The notes under the pieces are model-generated. The model ran no database searches. It saw nothing but the letters and a program-made list of their open reading frames with translations, and was not told where the DNA came from. This document shows, piece by piece, positions 16,128 through 25,079 of a DNA stretch of 64,000 nucleotides (its first letter is position 1; every line of letters starts with the position of its first letter). Both the position numbers and the translations under genes were made by a program. This DNA comes from Candidatus Microthrix subdominans. Lineage in GTDB: Bacteria > Actinomycetota > Acidimicrobiia > Acidimicrobiales > Microtrichaceae. The stretch is taken from positions 124,001 to 188,000 of the forward strand of contig JADJZA010000001.1 in assembly GCA_016719385.1 (NCBI GenBank), in the 5' to 3' direction.

Positions 16128-16621
16128 GCGATACCGCCGTCACCGATGAGGCAACGCTCGATCGGTTCGCCGAGTTTCCCACGACGGGGGAAGGCAACCA
16201 GCGGGTGATGTTCGTACCCCGCGAGCGGTTGCTCGACGTGTCCGAACTGCTGCGCGCCGACGGGTACTGGATGTGTGTCGACCTGTGCGGCGTCGACTAC
16301 CTGTTGAACCCGGATCGCCCCCTGCCCGGGGGTGTGACAGGCGAGCGTTTCGAGGTGGTCGTCTGCCTGATCGACCACCGCCATCACCGCCGGCTGCGTC
16401 TGCGCGTGCAGGTGCCCGAGGATGATCCGACCATTCCCAGCCTGATGTCGGTCTGGCCGTCCGTCGACTTCCCGGAGCGCGAAGTGTGGGACTTCTTCGG
16501 CATCCATCCCGAAGGCCACCTGGGCGTCGATCGCATCCTCATGCCCGACTCGTGGGAGGGGCACCCGCTCCGCAAGGACTTCGAAGTGGGCGACATCCCC
16601 GTGCAGTTCAAGGAGGCCTGA
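16124..16621 (+). CDS. nuoC: NADH-quinone oxidoreductase subunit C (Nuo-1)
   Basis: Peripheral 30-kDa-type subunit, 165 aa, that packs against NuoD and NuoB. It has the signature region [20 protein letters not shown] and ends in [17 protein letters not shown]. The ATG at 16124 overlaps the nuoB stop (ATGA), which decides the start over a much longer open frame. Unlike NuoC-2 it has no C-terminal extension. Confidence 0.95.
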   Translation: MSDTAVTDEATLDRFAEFPTTGEGNQRVMFVPRERLLDVSELLRADGYWMCVDLCGVDYLLNPDRPLPGGVTGERFEVVVCLIDHRHHRRLRLRVQVPEDDPTIPSLMSVWPSVDFPEREVWDFFGIHPEGHLGVDRILMPDSWEGHPLRKDFEVGDIPVQFKEA

Positions 16622-16627
16622 GCAGTC

Positions 16628-18025
16628 GTGTCACCAAACGCGCCGTCTCCAACCGCACCGATCTCGGACGCGCCGACCGATCCAGCGTCGTCCATCGGCG
16701 GGTCATCACACGCCCCAAGTTCCTTGGCCGGTTCCCCCGAGGAACTGGATCCGTCGGCCGCGCTCGACGCCCTCGACGCCGCACGCGCCGAACTGCTCGA
16801 CGACAAGTACGTCCTGCGACTGACCGAATCCGAGGCCGAGGAGCACTCGGGGCTCACCGAGGATCAGAACATGATCATGAACCTCGGCCCCCAGCACCCC
16901 TCGACGCACGGCGTGTTGCGGGTGGTGCTCGAGCTGGAGGGCGAAACGATCCGTCGCTCACGCCCGGTGATCGGCTACCTGCACACCGGCATGGAGAAGA
17001 CCGGTGAGCAGCTCACCTACCTCCAGGGTCCCACCAACGTCACCCGCATGGACTACGCGGCCCCGCTGTTCAACGAGACCGTGTTCTCGCTGGCCACCGA
17101 GGAACTGTTGGGCGTCGAGGTGCCCGAGCGGGCCACGTGGATCCGCACGCTGCTGTGCGAGGTCAACCGCATCAGCTCCCACATGCTCTACCTGGCCACC
17201 AACGGCATGGACCTGGGTGCCGTCGGCATGATGTTGTACGGCTGGCGCGAGCGTGAGGAGACGCTGCGGTTCCTGGAGTTCGTCACCGGCCTGCGCATGA
17301 ACCACAACTTCATTCGGCCCGGCGGCGTGGCAGCCGACCTGCCCGATGGCTGGCAGGCCGAGCTGGAATCGGTGCTCGATCTCATTCCCGGTCGCTTGGA
17401 GGAGTTCGACAAGCTGATGACCGGTCAGCCGATCTGGCGGGAACGGCTTCAGGGCGTCGGCGTCATCACGGCCGAGGAGGCGATCACCCTCGGCGCAACC
17501 GGCCCGATCCTGCGGTCAACCGGCTATGCGTGGGACCTGCGCCGCGAGCAGCCCTACCTGGCCTACGAGCACCTCGACTTCGACGTGATCGTTGGCAGCT
17601 ACGGCGACTGCTTCGATCGCTACGCCATTCGCGTCAACGAGATCCGCGAGTCGATCAAGATCCTTCGCCAGTGCATCGATCAGATGCCCAAGGGCAACTA
17701 CAAGGTTCAGAACAAGAAGGTCACGCCGCCGCCTCGGGCCCGCATCGACGAGTCGATGGAGGCGCTGATCCACCACTTCAAGATCTACACCGAGGGCTTC
17801 AAAGTGCCCGAGGGTGAGGTGTACACGGCGATCGAGAGTCCCCGTGGCGAGCTGGGCTGCTACATGGTGTCCGACGGCTCGGGCACGCCCTATCGCATGC
17901 ACATCCGGGGCCCGTCGTTCCACAACCTGCAGTCGCTACCCCACCTGATGGGCGACTCGATGATCGCCGACACGGTGGCGATCATCTCGTCGGTCGACCC
18001 GATCATGGGCGAGGTCGACCGCTAG
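16628..18025 (+). CDS. nuoD: NADH-quinone oxidoreductase subunit D (Nuo-1)
   Basis: Peripheral 49-kDa subunit that forms the quinone-binding pocket with NuoB, 465 aa. Key segments are NLGPQHPSTHGVLRVVLEL (start of the core, about residue 83), GYLHTGMEKTGEQLTYLQG, the DWDLR-like YAWDLRREQPY, and the C-terminal SLPHLMGDSMIADTVAI with the final GEVDR. The first 75 residues are a Ser/Pro/Ala-rich extension absent from NuoD-2 (390 aa). GTG start at 16628. Its stop overlaps the stop of the convergent DMT transporter gene in a shared CTAG, and the nuo series breaks off here until nuoE at 22972. Confidence 0.95.
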   Translation: MSPNAPSPTAPISDAPTDPASSIGGSSHAPSSLAGSPEELDPSAALDALDAARAELLDDKYVLRLTESEAEEHSGLTEDQNMIMNLGPQHPSTHGVLRVVLELEGETIRRSRPVIGYLHTGMEKTGEQLTYLQGPTNVTRMDYAAPLFNETVFSLATEELLGVEVPERATWIRTLLCEVNRISSHMLYLATNGMDLGAVGMMLYGWREREETLRFLEFVTGLRMNHNFIRPGGVAADLPDGWQAELESVLDLIPGRLEEFDKLMTGQPIWRERLQGVGVITAEEAITLGATGPILRSTGYAWDLRREQPYLAYEHLDFDVIVGSYGDCFDRYAIRVNEIRESIKILRQCIDQMPKGNYKVQNKKVTPPPRARIDESMEALIHHFKIYTEGFKVPEGEVYTAIESPRGELGCYMVSDGSGTPYRMHIRGPSFHNLQSLPHLMGDSMIADTVAIISSVDPIMGEVDR

Positions 18026-18996
18026 GACGCTTCCTCGGTGCCGGCTGTATCGACGGTCGTCGAGGTGGGGGTCGCAGGCGGCGTGGTCCCGGGGGTCTCG
18101 GAGCGGCTGGCCATCAGAGCGCCGCCGATCACCAAGACGACACCGATCACGGCCAGCGCCTCGACCTGGTCGCCCTGAAAGACCACCCCGAGCACCAGGG
18201 CAACCACGGGGATCAGGTAGGTGATGAAGGAGGCCCTGGTTGCGCCCACTCGGCCGACCAGGCTGCCCATGATCAGAAAAGCCAGCCCGGTGCCCACGAT
18301 GCCGAGCACCGCAACCGCCAGCGCAGGGCGAATTGCAAAGCCTGACGACGGCAGTCCCCACAGGCCGTAGGGCAGCGTCCACAGCGTTGCCAACGCCAGC
18401 ATGCGGCCCATCAGCGGACGGGAGCCGTACTTGGCCTGCAAGGGGGCGGCAAGGTTGATGGCAATGCCATAACACATGGTGGCGACGACGACGAGGGCCA
18501 CCCCCCACGCCTGAGTGCCACCCTCACCGGCGGAGGGGGCGCTGATGGCGATCACCCCGATGAAGCCGACCCCGACCCCGGCCAATTGGGCCCCGCTGGT
18601 GCGGGTGGAAAAGAACAGCACGCCGAACAGTGCGGTGAAGATGGGCATGGCGCCGTTGAGCAATCCGGTGACCGCCGAGTTGATGTGCTGTTCGGCGATC
18701 GGAAAGAGCGTGAACGGAATGGCCACCCACAGCACCGAAAGTGCCACCACCTTGATGCGGTCGGCGGGGTCGACCGCCATGGGTGGTCCGGGCAAGACGG
18801 CCAGCGTGAGTGCCCCCAGGCCCACCCGCAACAAGGTCACCAAGCCGGGGCTGATCGATTCGAGTCCGATCGCAATGAACAGAAAGGACGAACCCCAGAT
18901 ACCCGCCATCGAGACGAACATCGCCCAGTCCACCGCGCCGAAGGCTCGGGTGGGCGAAAGCGAGCGCACCGGGGCTGAGGCGAAGGGGTCGGGCAT
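18022..18996 (-). CDS. DMT superfamily (EamA) transporter
   Basis: A 324-residue inner-membrane protein with ten predicted helices in two EamA repeats. The first repeat begins VDWAMFVSMAGIWGSSFLFI and the second GVALVVVATMCYGIAINLAA. EamA members export amino acids, metabolites or drugs; the substrate cannot be told from sequence. The ATG at 18996 is used; an in-frame GTG six bases upstream is possible. The C-terminal 30 residues are Thr/Pro-rich. It is the first of four genes that split the Nuo-1 cluster, transcribed against it and overlapping nuoD by the four bases CTAG. Confidence 0.9.
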   Translation of the reverse strand: MPDPFASAPVRSLSPTRAFGAVDWAMFVSMAGIWGSSFLFIAIGLESISPGLVTLLRVGLGALTLAVLPGPPMAVDPADRIKVVALSVLWVAIPFTLFPIAEQHINSAVTGLLNGAMPIFTALFGVLFFSTRTSGAQLAGVGVGFIGVIAISAPSAGEGGTQAWGVALVVVATMCYGIAINLAAPLQAKYGSRPLMGRMLALATLWTLPYGLWGLPSSGFAIRPALAVAVLGIVGTGLAFLIMGSLVGRVGATRASFITYLIPVVALVLGVVFQGDQVEALAVIGVVLVIGGALMASRSETPGTTPPATPTSTTVDTAGTEEAS

Positions 18997-19035
18997 CGTC
19001 ACAGTCTCGCCGACGGCGGCCGGTCGCCGTCGACG

Positions 19036-20109
19036 ATGACGCCAACCATGAGCGGCGCCAGATACCCTCGGGCGATGATCGGGCCGCAGCCGTCGTCGGA
19101 ACCCCGACCATCGGAGGTGTTGTTCGGCGGGGCACCGGCGGTCGCCAGCCGGGCCTATCGTTTCGGCAACGTCATCGATCGCCACTTTGGCCTCGATCGG
19201 GTGTCCGACTACCTGGAGCAGGCCGACACCGTGGTGTGGATCGATCTCTGCCGGCCGGCGACCACCCAACTCGACGCCATTGCCGCCGAGTTGGGACTGC
19301 ACGACCTGGCCGTCGAGGATGCCCTGGAGTCCCATCAGCGTCCGAAGCTGGACCACTACGACTCGCATCTGTTCCTGTCGTGTCACGCTCTCTCGACGAC
19401 TGGGAGCGGCAGCGAACTGCACAACACCCGGATCGACGCGTTCATCGGCGACCGCTGGCTGGTGACCGTTCGCCACAACGACGACTTCCCGCTGGAGCCG
19501 TTGCTGGCCCGCTGGGATCACTCGGGCGACCTCGTCAGCCATGGTGTCAGCTTTCTGCTCTACGGGCTGCTCGACGCAGTGGTCGAGACCTACTTCGATG
19601 TCGTTGCGACATTCGACGACTTCTACGAGGAGATCAGCGACGGTATCTTCCGCGACCAGCCGGTCGATCCCGCTCGCCAGCGCAACTGGTTCGAGATGCG
19701 CCAGGCGCTGTTGCGCTTTCGTCGGCTCACCGTGCCGATGCGCGAGGTGATCACCGGGCTGATGCGCCCGGATCGCGGCGTGGTTGCCAGCGACCTGTAC
19801 CCCTACTACCAGGACGTCTACGACCACATACTGAGGGTTATTGAGAGCACCGACGCCCTCCGGGAACTGGTCTCGACGATCGTGGAGACCAACCTCAGCC
19901 TACGGGACTACCGCCAGAACCTGATCATGAAAAAGGTGACCAGTTGGGCGGCGATCATCGCCGTACCCACGCTGGTCAGCGGCTACTACGGCATGAACGT
20001 GCGGTTTCCCGGCTTTGCCAGCTACTGGGGTGCCGCACTGTCGGCTGCGCTGATGCTGATCTGCTCGTTGACCCTGTACGCCATCTTCAAGCGGCGCGAC
20101 TGGCTGTAG
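19036..20109 (+). CDS. corA: CorA-family magnesium/divalent cation transporter
   Basis: A 357-residue protein with a large soluble N-terminal domain and two C-terminal membrane helices. The family hallmark GMN is present in SGYYGMNVRFPGF at the end of helix 1, and a second helix (SYWGAALSAALMLICSLTLY) leads to a short basic tail (KRRDW). The long helix before it carries ETNLSLRDYRQNLIMKKVTS, the usual CorA funnel. A typical CorA has about 320-370 residues. The start is uncertain: ATG at 19036, or ATG at 19075 which removes 13 residues. Divergent from the DMT gene and convergent, with an 88-base overlap, with the next gene. Confidence 0.9.
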   Translation: MTPTMSGARYPRAMIGPQPSSEPRPSEVLFGGAPAVASRAYRFGNVIDRHFGLDRVSDYLEQADTVVWIDLCRPATTQLDAIAAELGLHDLAVEDALESHQRPKLDHYDSHLFLSCHALSTTGSGSELHNTRIDAFIGDRWLVTVRHNDDFPLEPLLARWDHSGDLVSHGVSFLLYGLLDAVVETYFDVVATFDDFYEEISDGIFRDQPVDPARQRNWFEMRQALLRFRRLTVPMREVITGLMRPDRGVVASDLYPYYQDVYDHILRVIESTDALRELVSTIVETNLSLRDYRQNLIMKKVTSWAAIIAVPTLVSGYYGMNVRFPGFASYWGAALSAALMLICSLTLYAIFKRRDWL

Positions 20110-21054
20110 CTCACGACGGCCACATCGAGATCGGCATCGCAGCAACGATCGAACGCCCGCTCCATGGCCTCAAGAATCCAGCTCTCCACATTGCCGAACG
20201 CTCCGCCCCCGAGCAGCGTCAGGTACAGGCGCTTGTTGCCGGTGCGTTCGGCGTTGGCGACCCCCGCCAGCAACGTCGCTTCGTAGGCCGCACCGGGGAG
20301 GGGCGGGGGAGAGGCCCCCGGCCCCCGGGGGGGGGAGGGGGGGGGGGCGGGGGGGGCGGGGGGGGGCGTACGCCTGGGTCGGATGTCCGGCGCCGGGCAA
20401 TGTCACCTCCGTACCGGCCTGAATGCCGATGCGGAGGCCGCCCATCAGCACGTCCCGATCCTGGGGTGCCATCTCGGCCACCCGATCGGCAATATCCGCC
20501 AGCCCGCCAGGCGTCGCCAGGGCGTACCCGTTCGTCATCGTCCAGAGCCGACCGTCGTCGTTGCCAAGCGTTTTGCCCAGGTCCTTCAGGCAGTCGACCT
20601 GGGTCGTTTCGCTCTGTCCGATCGAGTTCCCGATCGGCACCAGCCAGTTGCGGTAGATCGTGCCGGCGCCACAGGCGACGGCGCACGCCGGCCCCTGTGT
20701 CCGATCCGCGGCGTAGCCGGTCACCCCACGCTCGGGGGTGATGTGCTGGTTGACCATCTCGAGCAGGTTGAACTGCGAGGCCACCTGGAAGAGCGCGCCC
20801 TCGTTCTGCGGGTCGGCGTGCAGCTCGGCCACGTCGGCGACAATCTCGCTCACCGAGAGCGGCCCTGGCCGCCCGGTCGTCGATGCCCGCAGCTCGGCCA
20901 AGGACGGCGTCGCCAGGCTGCCATACGTCAACGTCCGCCCGTTTGCCAGCGAAGTGAACACATCTCCGTCGACGACGAGCTGCGCACGCACCTCATCCCC
21001 AGTGGTCTCCCTGAAGCCAACCAGGTGGTGGAACCAGCTGTGCCCCGATGCCAA
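20022..21054 (-). pseudogene. conserved hypothetical gene interrupted by a poly-C/poly-G tract (frameshift)
   Basis: Two parts of one protein in different frames. Part 1 (21054 to about 20368) begins at a TTG with GAGGAG six bases upstream and reads ASGHSWFHHLVGFRETTGDE ... CAVACGAGTIYRN ... RLWTMTNGYALAT ... TEVTLPGAGHPTQAYA. Part 2 (about 20291 to 20022) reads AAYEATLLAGVANAERTGNK, YLTLLGGGAFGN and DVAVVSYS. I recall both blocks in this order in one uncharacterised family. Between them are about 76 bases of almost pure C and G, about the length expected for the missing protein segment, with a net shift of one base. The tract looks like a base-calling or assembly fault, so the gene may be intact in the organism. 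The C-terminus overlaps corA by 88 bases. Function unknown. Confidence 0.7.
20327..20366 (+). repeat. 40-base poly-G tract
   Basis: 37 of 40 bases are G (one A, two C); the preceding 35 bases are also nearly all G and C. It interrupts the conserved minus-strand gene at its centre. G runs on one strand are a known artefact of two-colour sequencing, so the sequence here may not be real. Confidence 0.9.
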
Positions 21055-21306
21055 GTCGGTCTCCTCAGCTTGCGGCTCTCGCCGTGTTGACCGCAGCGAG
21101 CCTGGATCGTGTCGCTCAAACCTACCCGAGCTGGTCAGCCCGGCGATGTCGATGCTCGGTGTTGGAGCGCTCCGTGGGGCAGACTCTCGGCCGGGCCCGT
21201 TGGCGGGCGGACGCGAACGGGCGGAGACGAGTATGCGGCGGCAGGCTGCGGAGCGGATGATCACAGGCAGCGCGGCCGCGCCGGTGCGCGCCAAAGGAGC
21301 ACATCG

Positions 21307-22839
21307 ATGAGTGCGCTTCGGCAGACGCGCGCTGCGCTGGCCCTCCTGGCGGTGGCGGTCGTGGTGGTCGCCTGCTCGTCGGAGTCCTCGAAGGGGTCGG
21401 CCGCACGCACCGCTGGGACGACGCCGTCGGGGTCGCCAGTGGCGACTGCCCCATCGACCACCTTGAAACCGGTCGAGCTCTGCCCGAGCAGCGAGGAGCT
21501 GTTCTGCGCTCGGTCGCCCCATGCGTTTGTTCAGACCGGCGCCCACGGCGACGAGGTGAGTCCCCTGGCCCTGGCGCCCGGCGCCGCGCCCACTGCGGAG
21601 ACACCGGTGGCGCTCAGCGGGGTGAACCTCAAGCAGGGTCCGTATCGGCGAGGCGGCGAGTGGACGTCCGAGCTGCTCGACACCGAGTTGAGCGCCATGG
21701 CCGCCGAGGGGGCCCCGGCCTTCTCGGTCGTGCGGGTTGCGCTGGACTGGCCTCGATTTCAATACGAGGATGCCGACGGCGCGATCAAGATCGACCCCGA
21801 CGGGCTGGATGCGCTCGACCGGATGATCGACGACGCCGCCGCTGCGGACATCCACGTGATCCTGGACGTGATCCACGTGCGGGCGCCCGATGGGCCGTGC
21901 GACGCCGATGAGCGCCTGTCCGGAGCGAAGTGGGATGTGCCGGCCTGGGCCTGGCAACGGGTCACCGGTCAGCCCCAGGACGCCGATTGCAAGGCTCGGC
22001 CCAGGGAGTTGGGTGAGCTGATGGACGAGGTGCTCGTGTTGCCCGAGACAACCGAGTTCCTCCGCACGATTCTCGAGCGCTACAACGCCTCGACCGCTCG
22101 GGGTCGCAACGTGGTTGCGATCGAGCCGGTGAGCGAGGCCGAATCGTCCGGTGGCTCGGCGATCTCGCGCAGCCAGAACCTGATCGACTCGGTCTACGCC
22201 AAGTGGCTGGCAGCCGAGGGGGAGGCATCGCTGCGACGCGCCAACCCCACCAAGATCCTGATCCTCAGTCCCAACAAGGGTGACACCAGCCTTTTTGGCG
22301 TCGACCTGACCCCGATCTCGCAGCCCAACGTCGTGTGGTCGCATCACGACTACACCATCGCTGTCACCGGCGGCTCCGAAGCCGGTGCCGGGTACTCGAA
22401 TGAGGGGTGGGCCTCGGCCGACGTGCAGGACCACTCCTACCAGGCCCGGCCGGGCCGCCCGGCCTACGACCCCGAGCAGGTGCCCTTCGATCAGCGACTG
22501 ACCGAGCGGCGCGACTACCTGGCCCAAATGCAGGGTTGGGCCGCGGCCGGGGCGTTGCCGATCTTCGTGGGCGAGTACGGCACGTACAACACCTGCGCCC
22601 CCCAGGGCGACCTCGAGGCCACAACGGCCTATGCCCAGCACAGCCAGGAGATCTTTGATGGGGCAGAGGTGGGCGGCGCCCCGGCGCCGGTGTCGCGCAC
22701 CTGGTGGCAGCTGTCGGTTGGCGGGCGTTTCGGTGGTGACTTTGCGCTGCTGACCGTCGACGGGCTTTCCTGCCCGGACACCGATGCTGCCGGTTGGATG
22801 CCCTACGCCGTCGACCTGACCGATGGCCGCACCCGTTAG
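21307..22839 (+). CDS. glycoside hydrolase family 5-like lipoprotein
   Basis: A 510-residue secreted lipoprotein: the signal peptide ends VVVVACSSES with the lipid-anchored Cys at about residue 22. The rest is a (beta/alpha)8 cellulase-type fold: a GVNLKQG strand near the start, the acid/base region NVVAIEPVSEAE, the SHHDYTI strand and the nucleophile strand IFVGEYGTYN. In GH5 the acid/base glutamate is normally in Asn-Glu-Pro; here it is Ile-Glu-Pro, so activity or substrate may differ. Ligand unknown; endoglycoceramidase- or mannanase-like roles are possible. The ATG at 21307 has AAAGGAG seven bases upstream. It is divergent from the broken gene and precedes nuoE on the same strand by 132 bases. 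Confidence 0.8.
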   Translation: MSALRQTRAALALLAVAVVVVACSSESSKGSAARTAGTTPSGSPVATAPSTTLKPVELCPSSEELFCARSPHAFVQTGAHGDEVSPLALAPGAAPTAETPVALSGVNLKQGPYRRGGEWTSELLDTELSAMAAEGAPAFSVVRVALDWPRFQYEDADGAIKIDPDGLDALDRMIDDAAAADIHVILDVIHVRAPDGPCDADERLSGAKWDVPAWAWQRVTGQPQDADCKARPRELGELMDEVLVLPETTEFLRTILERYNASTARGRNVVAIEPVSEAESSGGSAISRSQNLIDSVYAKWLAAEGEASLRRANPTKILILSPNKGDTSLFGVDLTPISQPNVVWSHHDYTIAVTGGSEAGAGYSNEGWASADVQDHSYQARPGRPAYDPEQVPFDQRLTERRDYLAQMQGWAAAGALPIFVGEYGTYNTCAPQGDLEATTAYAQHSQEIFDGAEVGGAPAPVSRTWWQLSVGGRFGGDFALLTVDGLSCPDTDAAGWMPYAVDLTDGRTR

Positions 22840-22971
22840 CTCTCCGCACCACGCTGTGCCGCAGCGGGTTTGGTGGGTCGCGATGGTGTCGGTAGCCTTC
22901 GCTGCAATGCACCCCGACCCGTGGCGGCACATTCCTTCCTCACCCGCGAGCGGGCCTAGGCAGGTGGGATC

Positions 22972-23619
22972 GTGAGCCGTTTAAGCCCTGAGAACGAAGC
23001 GTTGGCCAGGGAGATCGTCTCCCGCTACCCGCGCCCCAAGTCGGCGGTGATCCCCTTGTGTCACCTGGTGCAGGAGGAGCACGGTCACCTCACCGACGAA
23101 GGCATGCGCCATGTGGCCGAACTGGTTGGCGTCACGCCGGCCCAGGTTCAGGGCACCGCCACCTTCTACGAGATGTTCAAGATGCACGAGACGGGGCGCT
23201 ACGTGCTCGGCATCTGCACCAACATCAGCTGCATGGTGATGGGTGGGGCCGATCTGCTGGCCCGGGCCGAGGAACGACTGGGTATCCGCTCCGGTTCGAC
23301 CACACCCGACGGTCGCGTCACGCTGGAGGACACCGAGTGTCTGGCGGCATGCACCGATGCGCCGATGTGCCAGGTCAACCACCGCTACTTCGGCCACCTG
23401 AGCGCCGAGGACTTCGATGAGCTGCTCGACGACATCGCGTCCGGGGCGATCGATGAGGTCGTGCCTCCGCACGGCACCCTGGCCTTGGTCCGTCAGCACA
23501 TCCCGGCCGATCGCCAGGCGATCATTGCGCCGCCCGAAACGCAGGTGGCGCCCCCCAGGTGGTTTGCCCGACGCGAGACGGAGCTGGCGCCCGCATCCGA
23601 CGAGGGTGAGCACCGATGA
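22972..23619 (+). CDS. nuoE: NADH-quinone oxidoreductase subunit E (Nuo-1)
   Basis: 24-kDa-type subunit of the NADH module, 215 aa, with a thioredoxin-like [2Fe-2S] cluster N1a. Cluster cysteines are in GICTNISCMVMGG and EDTECLAACTDAPMC. The GTG start follows AGGTGGG. The last 35 residues form a Pro/Arg-rich tail beyond the usual end. It restarts the nuo series after the four-gene interruption, probably from its own promoter, which I could not identify in the 132-base gap. Confidence 0.95.
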   Translation: MSRLSPENEALAREIVSRYPRPKSAVIPLCHLVQEEHGHLTDEGMRHVAELVGVTPAQVQGTATFYEMFKMHETGRYVLGICTNISCMVMGGADLLARAEERLGIRSGSTTPDGRVTLEDTECLAACTDAPMCQVNHRYFGHLSAEDFDELLDDIASGAIDEVVPPHGTLALVRQHIPADRQAIIAPPETQVAPPRWFARRETELAPASDEGEHR

Positions 23620-25079
23620 GCTACCGCGATCACATCACCACCTTCGGTGCGGGCGCCGATGTTCCGATGGTGGTGTCGTCACGCTTCGCCGAGCCCGCCG
23701 GCCACACCCTCGATGGGTATCGAAGCACCGGCAGCTACCGGGGTTACCAGGCACTCGAGCGGGTGCTCACGATGGCGCCCTCTGCCGTGGCGACCGCAGT
23801 GCGCGATGCCACCCTGCTCGGCCGCGGTGGCGCCGGCTTCCCTGCGGGTGCAAAGTGGGGCTTGATGCCCGGGGACGTGTGGCCTCGCTACATCGTCGTC
23901 AACGGTGACGAGTCCGAGCCGGGCACCTATAAGGACCGTCTGCTCATGGAGCGCGATCCGCACCAGCTGATCGAAGGTTCGCTGATCGCCGCCTACGCGG
24001 TTGGGGCGGCACAGGTGTTCCTGTACGTGCGTGGCGAGATGGCCCATGCCCAGGAGCGCATCGCCGCCGCCCTCAACGAGGCCTACGCGGCCGGGCTGGT
24101 CGGCCGCAACATCGCCGGCTCGGACTTTTCGGTCGACATCGTCATGGCCTGGGGTGCCGGCGCCTACATCGTCGGCGAGGAAACCGCCCTGATCGAGTCG
24201 CTCGAGGGCGAGCGCGGCATGCCGCGCTTGAAGCCGCCGTATTTCCCGGCCGCCAAAGGCCTCTACATGGCGCCGACGATCGTCAACAACGTCGAGACAC
24301 TATCGAACCTGCCGTGGCTGATCACCCACGGGACCGAGGCGTACCGAGCCGTCGGCACCGAAACCAGCCCGGGCACCCGGCTGATCGCCCTGTCGGGACA
24401 TGTCAACCGACCGGGCATCTACGAGGTGGCCCAGGGCACGACCACCTTCCGCGACCTGTTCTTCGGTGAGGATTTCGGCCAGGGCATCCGCGAAGGCCAC
24501 GAGCTGAAGATGTTCATCCCCGGCGGCGGCTCTGCGCCGTGGTTCTACCCCGAACAGCTCGACATGCCACTCGAGGGCAAGGTGGTGGGCGGCGCCGGCT
24601 CGATGCTCGGCTCCGGCGCAGTCGTCGCCATGGACGAGACCACCGATGCGGTCGCCGCCTGTCTGCGGCTGGTGCGCTTCTTCGCCCGGGAGAGCTGCGG
24701 TAAGTGCACCCCGTGCCGTGAGGGCACCACCTGGCTCGAGCGCATCCTTCGCCGCATCATCGACGGCTACGGCCGTCCGGAGGACCTGGGCCTGCTGGCG
24801 TCGGTCGGCGACAACATCTCCCCCGGGCCCTACCCCAACGCCGCCTGGGAGGCCGAGGGCCTCGAAGCGGTGCCGTTCCCGCCCAGGCAGACGACGATCT
24901 GCCCCTTGGGTCCCTCTGCGGTGGCCCCGATCACCTCGGCGCTCCGCCGCTTCCGGCCGGAGTTCGAGGCCTACATCGCGGCGGCCGAGAACAACCGTCC
25001 CCGCCTGACCGTGACCGCCGACCCACCACCGGCCGATCGGGTCGACGGGGCTTCTGCCGCTGGAGGTGCGCATGTCTGA
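23616..25079 (+). CDS. nuoF: NADH-quinone oxidoreductase subunit F (Nuo-1)
   Basis: NADH- and FMN-binding subunit with [4Fe-4S] cluster N3, 487 aa. It shows the NADH/FMN glycine-rich motif LGRGGAGFPAGAKWG, the FMN region NGDESEPGTYKDR, GAGAYIVGEETALIESLEG, and the cluster motif ESCGKCTPCREGTTW followed by the fourth cysteine in TTICPLGPSA. The start overlaps the nuoE stop (ATGA). Confidence 0.97.
   Translation: MSYRDHITTFGAGADVPMVVSSRFAEPAGHTLDGYRSTGSYRGYQALERVLTMAPSAVATAVRDATLLGRGGAGFPAGAKWGLMPGDVWPRYIVVNGDESEPGTYKDRLLMERDPHQLIEGSLIAAYAVGAAQVFLYVRGEMAHAQERIAAALNEAYAAGLVGRNIAGSDFSVDIVMAWGAGAYIVGEETALIESLEGERGMPRLKPPYFPAAKGLYMAPTIVNNVETLSNLPWLITHGTEAYRAVGTETSPGTRLIALSGHVNRPGIYEVAQGTTTFRDLFFGEDFGQGIREGHELKMFIPGGGSAPWFYPEQLDMPLEGKVVGGAGSMLGSGAVVAMDETTDAVAACLRLVRFFARESCGKCTPCREGTTWLERILRRIIDGYGRPEDLGLLASVGDNISPGPYPNAAWEAEGLEAVPFPPRQTTICPLGPSAVAPITSALRRFRPEFEAYIAAAENNRPRLTVTADPPPADRVDGASAAGGAHV

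Noticed and set aside
20327..20366. G-quadruplex regulatory element
   Set aside because: The run would form one, but its place inside a conserved reading frame and the one-strand G bias fit a sequencing fault better.
21055..22932. Upstream continuation of the broken minus-strand gene
   Set aside because: The homology begins near 21054, where a TTG has a good ribosome binding site; the rest is antisense to the GH5-like gene.
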